NCBI RefSeq assembly: GCF_001244995.1
Contig: NZ_LN869529.1
Coordinates: 503,454-567,453 of the forward strand
Direction of reading: 5' to 3'
Source: Intestinimonas massiliensis (ex Afouda et al. 2020)
Lineage (GTDB): Bacteria; Bacillota; Clostridia; Oscillospirales; Oscillospiraceae
Length of the DNA stretch: 64,000 nucleotides
Shown here: in pieces, positions 24,610 through 31,932 of the stretch
How positions within the stretch are numbered: position 1 is the stretch's first letter
Layout of the letters: each line of letters starts with the position of its first letter
Program-made: the position numbers and the translations under genes
Notes under the pieces: generated by a model
Database searches by the model: none
What the model saw: only the letters and a program-made list of their open reading frames with translations
What the model was told of the DNA's origin: nothing

Positions 24610-25173
24610 ATGCAGAGAAAAGAAATTCAGCGTGGAGATTTATTCTACTACGATTTTGGAAAAAGGGAGGGGTCTGTCCAGTCGGGAGAGAGACCTGTAA
24701 TGGTAATTCAGGCGGACAACTTTAATGCAAACGCTCCGACAATTATTGTTGCGGCTGTTACAGCTGTGATGAAAAAGAAGTATCTTCCTTCACACATCAT
24801 TTTGGGTGAGGACTTCGGTCTGAAGAAGCCGTCAATGGTTCTTCTTGAACAGATACAGACCGTCAATAAGGATGAACTGACAGACTACATTGGTTCGGTA
24901 AACGATGAAAGGCTTTGGAAGCAAATTAACGCAGCTCTTAAAAAGACTTTCGGTTTATGGATTTACAACACAGACAGAAACGGAGATGTTCGTTGCTTAT
25001 GCCCCAAGTGTCTGAGCGACTATATCCACGACCCAAACTATGTTGTCAGGCGTCTTGACCCGTTTGCGAAAAGCAAAGACCACTGCGATAAGTGCAATAA
25101 CAGCGGTTGGGATTACATCGTTTATGACAAACGCACCTCGGTCAAAGGAAAGGGGTGCAGGAATGTCAAATAG
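24610..25173 (+). CDS. MazF/PemK-like protein with cysteine-rich C-terminal extension
   Basis: 187 aa from ATG 24610 (ribosome site GAGAGG). Residues 1-112 match the MazF fold: RGDLFYYDF, GERPVMVIQ, and TIIVAAVTAVMKKKYLPSHI. Residues 130-187 carry CLCPKC and CDKCNN pairs, a zinc-ribbon-like extension not usual in MazF. MazF enzymes cut mRNA. No antitoxin gene is adjacent: upstream is a sigma-like gene and downstream is xis. An upstream in-frame start at 24538 lies inside the inverted repeat and has no ribosome site. Confidence 0.78.
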   Translation: MQRKEIQRGDLFYYDFGKREGSVQSGERPVMVIQADNFNANAPTIIVAAVTAVMKKKYLPSHIILGEDFGLKKPSMVLLEQIQTVNKDELTDYIGSVNDERLWKQINAALKKTFGLWIYNTDRNGDVRCLCPKCLSDYIHDPNYVVRRLDPFAKSKDHCDKCNNSGWDYIVYDKRTSVKGKGCRNVK

Positions 25174-25384
25174 CAGTGAAAAAAAGAAGCGTTACAACAT
25201 TCCTCTTTGGTGTAAACCAAACCTGTCTATTGAGGAGGCGGCAGCTTATTCCGGTATTGGAATGGGAAAGCTTTATGAAATGACGGAAAGTCAGGATTGT
25301 CCTTTTGTTCTTTGGATTGGTAGCAGAAGAATGATTAAAAGGAAAGTCTTTGACGAGTTTATCGAAAGGCAATACTCGATTTAA
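25163..25384 (+). CDS. Excisionase-like protein 1 (Tn916 Xis family)
   Basis: 73 aa. Winged-helix excisionase pattern: IEEAAAYSGIGMGKLYEMTE followed by CPFVLWIGSRRMIKRKVF, ending DEFIERQYSI. Tn916 Xis shares the TIEEASKY and IKRKQFE segments. It overlaps the MazF-like gene by 11 bases, so both are co-translated. First of four tandem paralogues. Confidence 0.82.
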   Translation: MSNSSEKKKRYNIPLWCKPNLSIEEAAAYSGIGMGKLYEMTESQDCPFVLWIGSRRMIKRKVFDEFIERQYSI

Positions 25385-25394
25385 GGAAAAAGTC

Positions 25395-25440
25395 AAGTCT
25401 GCGATGAGCCGATTCGCATAATTGGCTTACCGCAGACTTT
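25395..25440 (+). terminator. Terminator-like hairpin between xis copies 1 and 2
   Basis: AAGTCTGCG (25395-25403) pairs with CGCAGACTT (25431-25439); an inner GCC/GGC adds to the stem. Four T follow. It would limit transcripts passing from copy 1 into copy 2. Confidence 0.6.
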
Positions 25441-25444
25441 TGAG

Positions 25445-25484
25445 TATGCTGTAATCACCAAAGGCAAGGAGGTTACAGCGTATG
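25445..25484 (+). promoter_or_regulatory. Hairpin enclosing the ribosome site and start of xis copy 2
   Basis: GCTGTAA (25448-25454) pairs with TTACAGC (25473-25479), extended by GTAT/ATAC-type pairs into the start codon region. The ribosome site AAGGAGG (25466-25472) lies in the loop. Such folding could hold back translation of copy 2. Confidence 0.5.
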
Positions 25485-25703
25485 TCTGACAAACAACTTA
25501 AATCCAATATGTCGAGTGTCCCAATTTGGAAGAAGATGAACCTTACGGTTGAAGAAGCTTCGGAATATTCGGGCATTGGCACATCAAAGATAAAAGAACT
25601 ATCGAATTGCGAAGATTGTCCTTTCGTTCTTTGGAACGGGGCAAAGCGATTGATTAAAAGGAAACAATTTGAGGAATACCTGTCATCGCAGTATTCCCTC
25701 TGA
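25482..25703 (+). CDS. Excisionase-like protein 2 (Tn916 Xis family)
   Basis: 73 aa. Same pattern as copy 1 (VEEASEYSGIGTSKIKELSN, then CPFVLWNGAKRLIKRKQFEE), ending YLSSQYSL. The IKRKQFE segment is the closest of the four to Tn916 Xis. Ribosome site AAGGAGG is inside a hairpin. Its end lies 13 bases before the start of copy 3. Confidence 0.82.
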   Translation: MSDKQLKSNMSSVPIWKKMNLTVEEASEYSGIGTSKIKELSNCEDCPFVLWNGAKRLIKRKQFEEYLSSQYSL

Positions 25704-25716
25704 TGGAGGTGGTGTT

Positions 25717-25953
25717 ATGGGAAATAAGCAGACTGAATTGAATAATTCAGGTAATCAGGTGGAAACCGTGCCGGTTTGGGTAAAGCCTTACCTTACGATT
25801 GATGAAGCGACCGCTTACACAGGCATAGGCAGAGACAAACTCTATGAGATGACAAGCCGAGAAAAATGTCCGTTTGTTCTGTGGGTAGGAAACAGACGAA
25901 TGATTAAGAGACGAGTTTTTGATGAGTACATTGAGAAAATGTACTCAATATAG
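25717..25953 (+). CDS. Excisionase-like protein 3 (Tn916 Xis family)
   Basis: 78 aa from ATG 25717 (ribosome site GGAGG). Pattern IDEATAYTGIGRDKLYEMTS then CPFVLWVGNRRMIKRRVFDE. Most like copy 1 in the C-terminal half. An in-frame start at 25669 inside copy 2 lacks a ribosome site and is rejected. Confidence 0.82.
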   Translation: MGNKQTELNNSGNQVETVPVWVKPYLTIDEATAYTGIGRDKLYEMTSREKCPFVLWVGNRRMIKRRVFDEYIEKMYSI

Positions 25954-25965
25954 GAAGGAGGGCTT

Positions 25966-26205
25966 ATGGACAACGATGTTTTAGCTTACAGAGTCTTACT
26001 CGAAAAGCGAAAAGAAAATGCTCCCTTTTGGGAGAAGAAGGTTTTAACGGTTGAGGAAGCAGCCGAGTACACCGGTATCGGCAGGACAAAAATCAGGCAA
26101 ATCATAATGAGGGGCGATTGTCCCTTTGCTGTCACTAACGGTGTTCAGGTCTGTGTAATCCGAGACAAATTTATTGATTATCTTGATAAGCAATTTAGTA
26201 TTTAA
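25966..26205 (+). CDS. Excisionase-like protein 4 (Tn916 Xis family, divergent)
   Basis: 79 aa. It keeps VEEAAEYTGIGRTKIRQIIM but the wing differs (CPFAVTNGVQVCVIRDKFID), so it is the most divergent copy. It is the one next to int, with 14 bases between them. Ribosome site GGAGG. Adjacent xis-int is the usual arrangement in Tn916-like elements, so this may be the working excisionase. Confidence 0.82.
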   Translation: MDNDVLAYRVLLEKRKENAPFWEKKVLTVEEAAEYTGIGRTKIRQIIMRGDCPFAVTNGVQVCVIRDKFIDYLDKQFSI

Positions 26206-26219
26206 GGGAGGAAAAAGTT

Positions 26220-27473
26220 ATGCCAAGAACAAAAAGAAAAGACAAATCAAGAGTAGTGCTTCGTACAGGCGAATCACAGAGAGCCGATGGTACATACCAT
26301 TTCAGTTGGACGGACGCCAACCACAAAAGGCGTTATGTGTATGCCAAGACACTTGATGAACTGCGATACAAAGAGGAACAAATCGCAAAAGACAAGAGCG
26401 ATGGCATTAAGGCAGAAGCTCGATACACAACGGTCAATGACATTTATGAGCTTTGGAAGGATTTGAAGCGAGGTCTGAAAAACAACACCTTTGAAAACTA
26501 TAAGTATATGTATGAGACCTTTGTCCGTCATCAGATAGGTTCAAAGACTGTATCTTCTCTGAGAAAAACAGATATAAAGAGGTTCTATAATTACCTTGCA
26601 GACGAACGCCATCTGAAGCCGGCGACCATTGATAATATTCATACGGTTCTCCATCAGATTTTGGATATGGCGGTCGATGATGACTACATCAGGAATAACC
26701 CGTCAAACAATGTGCTCAAAGAGTTGAAACAGTCCCATTGTTTTCAGACCGAGAAGCGTAGAGCCTTAACAAAGCCGGAGCAAGAGTTGTTTCTTGACTA
26801 TTTGAAAAACTCTCCGACATCAAAGTATTGGTATCCGGTGTTTGCGGTTATGATTGGTACGGGACTTCGTGTTGGAGAGGTTACAGGGTTAAGATGGTGC
26901 GATATTGATTTGGAAGAAGGTATCATTGATGTGAACCACACGCTGGTTTACTATGACCATCGTACCGAGGGCAGTAAGCGTGGCTGTTACTTCAATGTTA
27001 ATACGACCAAAACCCCGGCAGGAAGAAGAAAAGTGCCTATGCTCGGTTTCGTCAAAGAAGCATTTTTAATGGAAAAAGAAAGACAGGAATTACTTGACCT
27101 TCATTGTGAAGCGACTGTTGACGGATACACCGATTTTATCTTCATCAACCGTTTCGGACAGCCGCAACATCAGGCAACCCTCAACAAAGCAATTCGCCGT
27201 ATTATTCGTGACTGTAACGATGAGCAGTTGTTGAAAGATGAAAATGCAGAAGTATTGCTCCCGCATTTTAGCTGCCATTCTTTAAGGCATACTTTCACAA
27301 CAAGAATGTGCGAAGCAGGGGTAAATGTTAAGGTCATTCAGGACACGCTCGGTCATAAGGATATTTCAACTACGCTCAACATCTATACCGATGTAACAAA
27401 GGAGCTGAGGAAGTCCGAATTTGAAGGTCTTGACTCCTACTTCAAAAATGAGTATAATAAAGTGTCGGTTTGA
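26220..27473 (+). CDS. int: Tyrosine integrase (Tn916-type)
   Basis: 417 aa, close to the length of Tn916 Int. An N-terminal arm-binding domain, a core-binding SAM-like domain (about 75-160) and the catalytic domain are visible. Catalytic residues: Arg in GTGLRVGEVTGLRW (about 220), HSLRHTFTTRM (about 350-360) and the nucleophile Tyr in TTLNIYTDVT (about 391). It recombines the element ends for integration and, with Xis, for excision. It lies at the element end, as expected. Ribosome site GGGAGG precedes ATG 26220. Confidence 0.94.
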   Translation: MPRTKRKDKSRVVLRTGESQRADGTYHFSWTDANHKRRYVYAKTLDELRYKEEQIAKDKSDGIKAEARYTTVNDIYELWKDLKRGLKNNTFENYKYMYETFVRHQIGSKTVSSLRKTDIKRFYNYLADERHLKPATIDNIHTVLHQILDMAVDDDYIRNNPSNNVLKELKQSHCFQTEKRRALTKPEQELFLDYLKNSPTSKYWYPVFAVMIGTGLRVGEVTGLRWCDIDLEEGIIDVNHTLVYYDHRTEGSKRGCYFNVNTTKTPAGRRKVPMLGFVKEAFLMEKERQELLDLHCEATVDGYTDFIFINRFGQPQHQATLNKAIRRIIRDCNDEQLLKDENAEVLLPHFSCHSLRHTFTTRMCEAGVNVKVIQDTLGHKDISTTLNIYTDVTKELRKSEFEGLDSYFKNEYNKVSV

Positions 27474-27655
27474 CAGATTAAATTGATACGGACTTCATAG
27501 TTGGTGGATAAAAGCATTTACATCATTTACATCAATTCTTACACAAAGCCCCCACGAAACTAATCGAAAATAAAGTAAAGTAGGATTTTGAAAAAATCTG
27601 ATTTGCGACTTATTTTGAACTATGTTGGGTTATAGCAAGAATTGAAACGATGTCC
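27474..27655. mobile_element. Integrase-side terminal region of the ICE
   Basis: AT-rich, no gene. It holds a tandem pair of ATTTACATC repeats (27516-27533) that could be Int arm sites. GC rises sharply at about 27,650-27,660, where the chromosome seems to begin. The exact attachment core cannot be fixed because the other end lies outside the window. Confidence 0.5.
27516..27533 (+). repeat. Tandem 9-bp repeat near the ICE end
   Basis: ATTTACATC occurs twice in direct succession, 43 bases after int. Short direct repeats near element ends are typical integrase arm sites; here this is inference. Confidence 0.5.
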
Positions 27656-27699
27656 TAAATCGTCCCGACCATGAAGCCCCTGGACTGAACACCCTTCGA

Positions 27700-27767
27700 C
27701 AGCATACCGTGGCAGCATGGACCACGGTATGCTGTTGTGCATAAAAGAGGACCGCGCGGGCGCGGTC
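27700..27767 (+). other. Two hairpins in the leader of the trkH operon
   Basis: CAGCATACCGTGG (27700-27712) pairs perfectly with CCACGGTATGCTG (27722-27734). A second stem GACCGCG/CGCGGTC is at 27750-27767. The first is followed by TTGTGCATAAAAG, not a clean T run. These may end an upstream transcript now displaced by the ICE or control trkH. No c-di-AMP riboswitch core was recognised. Confidence 0.5.
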
Positions 27768-27810
27768 TGCCCGGCCCGGCGCCCTCATCCCTCAAGGAGG
27801 CTTTCTTGCC

Positions 27811-29193
27811 TTGCTGAATCGAATGCGAAACCACTTCCGGGATTTCCTCCGGAACCGGCGGAACTTCAACCCTACCCGGATCGTGGCCGGGTCCTTCGGC
27901 GTAATCATTCTGCTGGGAACCCTGCTGCTGATGCTGCCCGCGGCCTCCCGCGACGGTCAGAGCGCCGGGCTGTTCGCCAGCCTGTTCACCGCCACCTCGG
28001 CCTCCTGTGTCACCGGCCTCATCGTGGCGGATACCTGGCTCCAGTGGAGCCTGTTCGGACAGACGGTCATCCTGGTGATGATCCAGTTGGGCGGACTGGG
28101 CTTTATGACAGTCATCACCCTGTTCTCCCTGGCCCTGCATCGGCGCATCGGGCTGTCGGAGCGGCTGGTGATGGTGTCCACCTTGAACCTGAACGACATG
28201 GACGGTGTGGTCCGGATGGTACAGCACGCCCTGATGGGCACCTTCTGCATGGAGGGGGCGGGGGCGCTGCTGCTGTCTCTGCGCTTCATTCCAAAGTTCG
28301 GTCTTGCGGGCGGCCTGTGGCGGGGCGTCTTTCACGGTGTCTCCGCCTTTTGCAACGCGGGCTTTGACCTGCTGGGCGGCTACAGCGGAGCCTTTTCCAG
28401 CCTGGCCGGCTTCAACGACGATCCGGTGGTGCTGCTGACCACCGCCGCACTCATCACCGTGGGTGGGCTGGGCTTTTTCGTGTGGGAGGATGTGCTCCAG
28501 CACCGGCGCTGGAAAAAGCTGTCCCTCTATAGCCGCCTGGTCCTGAGTCTCACCGCGGCGCTCATCTTGTTCGGCGCGCTGTTCTTCTTCGCCGTGGAGT
28601 ACCGCAACCCGGCCACCCTGGGGCCCATGCCCCTGTGGCAGAAGGGACTCAATGCCCTGTTCCAGTCCGTTACCCTGCGCACCGCCGGCTTCGACGCCCT
28701 CGGACAGGGCGGGCTGACCGACAGCTCCCTGGCCCTGTCGGTGATTTTCATGCTCATCGGAGGCTCCAGCGGCTCTACCGCCGGCGGCCTTAAGACCGTC
28801 ACCGTGGCCGTGCTGCTGCTGGCCTTCCGGGCGGGCGTGCGGGGCCGGGAAGAGGTCACCCTCCGGGGCCGGGCCATCTCCCACCGCCGGGTTATGAACG
28901 CCATGACCCTGACGCTGATGGTGGTCTTCCTGTTTATGGTGAGTTCCATGCTTCTGTCCACGGTGGACGGACTGCCCTTCCTGTCCGCCGCCTTCGAGGT
29001 GGCCTCCGCCATGGGGACCGTGGGCCTCACCGTGGGCATCACGCCCGGACTGAGCCTGTTTTCCCGAGGGGTGCTGGTCTTTCTGATGTATGTGGGCCGG
29101 GTGGGCATTCTGTCCTTCTCCATTGCCTTCCTCACCCGAAGCAAGTACCCCGCAAAGATCAAATACCCTACCTTCGATATCATGATCGGTTAA
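27811..29193 (+). CDS. TrkH/KtrB-family potassium uptake protein
   Basis: 460 aa from TTG 27811, with AAGGAGG 10 bases upstream; the next in-frame ATG (27823) is too far from that site. About eight to ten membrane helices are visible with four pore-loop regions (for example TATSASCVTGL, SAFCNAGFD, TLRTAGFD and MGTVGLTVG), each with the conserved Gly of the selectivity filter. This is the membrane channel of a K+ uptake system. trkA follows by 12 bases, so the two form the complete transporter. Confidence 0.93.
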   Translation: MLNRMRNHFRDFLRNRRNFNPTRIVAGSFGVIILLGTLLLMLPAASRDGQSAGLFASLFTATSASCVTGLIVADTWLQWSLFGQTVILVMIQLGGLGFMTVITLFSLALHRRIGLSERLVMVSTLNLNDMDGVVRMVQHALMGTFCMEGAGALLLSLRFIPKFGLAGGLWRGVFHGVSAFCNAGFDLLGGYSGAFSSLAGFNDDPVVLLTTAALITVGGLGFFVWEDVLQHRRWKKLSLYSRLVLSLTAALILFGALFFFAVEYRNPATLGPMPLWQKGLNALFQSVTLRTAGFDALGQGGLTDSSLALSVIFMLIGGSSGSTAGGLKTVTVAVLLLAFRAGVRGREEVTLRGRAISHRRVMNAMTLTLMVVFLFMVSSMLLSTVDGLPFLSAAFEVASAMGTVGLTVGITPGLSLFSRGVLVFLMYVGRVGILSFSIAFLTRSKYPAKIKYPTFDIMIG

Positions 29194-29205
29194 GGAGTCT
29201 GCACC

Positions 29206-29859
29206 ATGAAAACGTTTGTTGTGATCGGCCTGGGCCGCTTCGGCACGGCGGTGGCCACCGAGCTGTGCACCCTGGGCCATGAGGTGCTGGCCGTGGACGG
29301 CCGGGAGGAAAACGTCCAGGCGGCGGCCGACAAGGTCACCCATGCCGTCATGGGCGACGCCCGGGACCCGGCTGTGCTCAAGGCACTGGGGGTGCGCAAC
29401 TACGACTGCGCCATCGTGGCCGTGGGGGACGATGTGGGCAACAGCGCCCTCATCACTCTGAACCTCAAGGAGATCGGAGTGAAGGAGGTCATCGCCAAGG
29501 CCCAGAGCCACGTCCACCGCAAGGTGCTGGAGAAGATCGGAGCCGACCGGGTGGTCTTTCCCGAACATGAGATGGGGGTCAAGCTGGCTCAGGGGCTGTC
29601 CAGTTCCAACGTCCTGAATTTCATCGAGCTGTCTGATGACTACGGCATCGTGGAGCTGGCAGCGCCCAGAAGCTGGGTGGGACACACCCTGAAGGAGCTG
29701 GATGTCCGGGCCAAGTACGGCGTCAACATCATCGCCATCCGGGACGGCGCCTCCCGCCGGCTGGAGGTGGCTCCGGGGGCGGATTACGCCCTGCGCTCCG
29801 GCGACGTTGTGGTCACACTGGGGCGGAACGAGGACATCAACCGGCTCCATGACCTCTGA
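29206..29859 (+). CDS. TrkA/KtrA-family potassium uptake regulatory subunit
   Basis: 217 aa. The RCK Rossmann domain starts VIGLGRFGTAVATEL (residues 5-19; GxGxxG-type nucleotide loop), with Asp of EVLAVDG. A C-terminal TrkA-C domain begins near residue 135. The soluble ring binds NAD(H) or ATP/ADP and gates the TrkH channel encoded just upstream. One copy only, as in KtrA. Confidence 0.93.
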   Translation: MKTFVVIGLGRFGTAVATELCTLGHEVLAVDGREENVQAAADKVTHAVMGDARDPAVLKALGVRNYDCAIVAVGDDVGNSALITLNLKEIGVKEVIAKAQSHVHRKVLEKIGADRVVFPEHEMGVKLAQGLSSSNVLNFIELSDDYGIVELAAPRSWVGHTLKELDVRAKYGVNIIAIRDGASRRLEVAPGADYALRSGDVVVTLGRNEDINRLHDL

Positions 29860-29870
29860 GGGGGATGACC

Positions 29871-30626
29871 ATGGAACGGATCACGAGCCGAAAGAATGAA
29901 CTGGTGGCCCACATCCGTAAGCTCAGCGGCTCCCGCTCCGCCCGCCGGGCGGCGGGGGAATTCGTCTGCGACGGGCCAAAGCTGCTCGCCGAGGCCCTGA
30001 AATGGGGGGCTGCCGTTACGACCGTGGTGGCAGAGGAGGGGACAAGCTTGCCGGAGCTGCCCTCCGCCGTCCGGCGGGTGGAGGTCCCCGCCGACCTGCT
30101 CAGGAGTCTGTCGACCACCGAGACGCCCCAGGGCGTGCTGTTTCTCTGCCGGACCCCTGACCTGGCCCTGCCGGAACGGCTGACCGGCGGGCGGTATATG
30201 GTGCTGGATGGAGTGCAGGACCCGGGAAATCTGGGTACGGTGTGGCGGACGGCCGACGCCTTTGGGGCGGACGGCCTGGTGTTGGTCCACAGTTGCGCCG
30301 ATCCATGGTCGCCCAAGACCGTCCGGGCCACTATGGGGGCCTGCTTCCGCCTGCCCGTATGGGAGGCGGACCTGCACGCTTTGCAGGCCCGGCTGGACGA
30401 GGGCGGGGTCCCTCTGTACGCCACCGCCCTGCGGGAGGACACGGAGGACCTGCGCGCCCAGGACCTGCGCCGCTGCGCGGTGGTGATCGGCAGCGAGGGG
30501 CGGGGCGTTTCGGAGGAGACGCTGGCTCTGTGCGGCAAGACCTTGAAGATCCCCATGCGGACGCGCTGCGAGTCCCTCAACGCCGCCGTAGCGGCGGCGG
30601 TGGTCCTGTGGGAGATGGCCCGGTAG
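29871..30626 (+). CDS. TrmH/SpoU-family RNA 2'-O-methyltransferase
   Basis: About 251 aa. An N-terminal RNA-binding substrate domain (residues 1-90) is followed by the SPOUT knot: LDGVQDPGNLGTVWRTADAF (motif 1), IGSEGRGVSEE (motif 2) and IPMRTRCESLNAAVAAAV (motif 3). All three motifs are intact. It methylates rRNA or tRNA ribose; the exact target is not readable. ATG 29871 is used because the GGGGG site is too close to ATG 29865. Confidence 0.9.
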   Translation: MERITSRKNELVAHIRKLSGSRSARRAAGEFVCDGPKLLAEALKWGAAVTTVVAEEGTSLPELPSAVRRVEVPADLLRSLSTTETPQGVLFLCRTPDLALPERLTGGRYMVLDGVQDPGNLGTVWRTADAFGADGLVLVHSCADPWSPKTVRATMGACFRLPVWEADLHALQARLDEGGVPLYATALREDTEDLRAQDLRRCAVVIGSEGRGVSEETLALCGKTLKIPMRTRCESLNAAVAAAVVLWEMAR

Positions 30627-30646
30627 AGCAAAGAGGAGGTGTTCCG

Positions 30647-31909
30647 GTGTCCAGCCTGAAATACTGGATTTGGCTCGCCACCCGGCAGGGGGCGTCCCCG
30701 GTCCGCACCCTCCGGGTGCTGGAGCAGTTCGGCAGCCCTGAGAGGGCCTACTTTGCCGATCCGGGGGAGTACGGCCTGCTGGCCGACATACCGGACAAGC
30801 TTCGCGCCGCCCTGGCGGACAAATCTCTGGCGGAGGCCGAGCGTATTCTGGGCGAATGTGAGCGGCTGGGGCTGCGGGTGCTGACGCTGCAGGACGCGGA
30901 ATATCCCGAGCGCCTGCGGCAGATTCCCGACCCGCCGGCGGTGCTCTATCTGCGGGGCCGGACCTTTGCCTTCGACGAAGAGGCGGCCATCGCCGTGGTG
31001 GGAGCCCGGGAGCCCACGCCCTATGGGGTGAAGATGGCGGGCAAGCTGGGTCTGGAGCTGGCCCGGCAGGGGGCCTTGCTGGTCTCCGGCATCGCCCAGG
31101 GCCTGGACGCCGCCGCCATTCGGGGCGCGCTCAAGGGAGGCGGGCCGGTGGTCTCGGTGCTGGGCGGCGGTGTGGATGTGGTTTACCCCAGGGAAAACCG
31201 CTTCCTCTACGAGGATGTGGCTGCCGCCGGAGCCCTCATCAGCGAGTATCCACCGGGGACCGGCATCCAGGCCGGTCACTTTCCCGTGCGCAACCGCATC
31301 ATCAGCGGCCTGAGCCTGGCGGTGGTGGCGGTGGAGTGCCGATGGAAAAGCGGCACCATGCGCACGGTGGAGCGGGCGCTGGACCAGGACCGGGACGTCT
31401 TTGCCGTGCCCGGTCCAGCGGACGGCCCGATGAGCGAGGGGCCCAACCGGCTCATTCAGCAGGGGGCCGGTCTGGTGCGGTGCGGCTGGGATGTGCTCCG
31501 GGAGTATGCCGGGCGCTTTCCCGGCAAGCTCCGCAGTCCGGAGCCCCTGCGTCCCGCGGCCGAGGCGGCCCGGCTGGAGACGCCGGAAGAGAAAAAAACC
31601 GAGACAAAAATCTCTGAAACTGACAAAAAACCGGTTGACAAGGTTCCCGAGAGGGCATATATTGACCTAAGTGCGCACCCTGAGGCGCTGACCGACGATC
31701 AGCGCGACGTGCTGGTGGCCCTGGAGGAGCGGCCGCTCCTGGCCGACGATCTGGTGGAGCGGACCCAGATCCCGGCCAGACGGGTGCTCTCCGCGCTGAC
31801 GCTGTTGCAGGTGCAGGGCTATGTGGCGGAGCAGCCGGGCCGGCGATTCAAGGCGCTGGCCCGGGTGAAGATCCCTGAAGTACATTCCGGACGAAAGTCG
31901 TCCGTGTGA
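30647..31909 (+). CDS. dprA: DNA-processing protein DprA
   Basis: 420 aa from GTG 30647 (ribosome site AGAGGAGG). The Rossmann-like DprA domain contains VVGAREPTPYG, SGIAQGLDAAAIRGAL and FPVRNRIISGLS. The C-terminal winged-helix domain (about 340-410, DDLVERTQIPARRVLSAL) is preceded by a Lys/Glu-rich linker. DprA loads RecA on single strands taken up by transformation. It lies directly before topA, a common order in Firmicutes. Confidence 0.94.
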   Translation: MSSLKYWIWLATRQGASPVRTLRVLEQFGSPERAYFADPGEYGLLADIPDKLRAALADKSLAEAERILGECERLGLRVLTLQDAEYPERLRQIPDPPAVLYLRGRTFAFDEEAAIAVVGAREPTPYGVKMAGKLGLELARQGALLVSGIAQGLDAAAIRGALKGGGPVVSVLGGGVDVVYPRENRFLYEDVAAAGALISEYPPGTGIQAGHFPVRNRIISGLSLAVVAVECRWKSGTMRTVERALDQDRDVFAVPGPADGPMSEGPNRLIQQGAGLVRCGWDVLREYAGRFPGKLRSPEPLRPAAEAARLETPEEKKTETKISETDKKPVDKVPERAYIDLSAHPEALTDDQRDVLVALEERPLLADDLVERTQIPARRVLSALTLLQVQGYVAEQPGRRFKALARVKIPEVHSGRKSSV

Positions 31910-31932
31910 AAATAAAACCCTGGAGGTAAACT

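Noticed and set aside
27656-27810. c-di-AMP riboswitch controlling trkH
   Set aside because: Only two simple hairpins are present; the conserved ydaO core was not found.
27655-29850. A 731-aa open frame on the minus strand
   Set aside because: It lies wholly antisense to trkH and trkA, is rich in His/Gln/Gly and shows no motif; a shadow caused by high GC.
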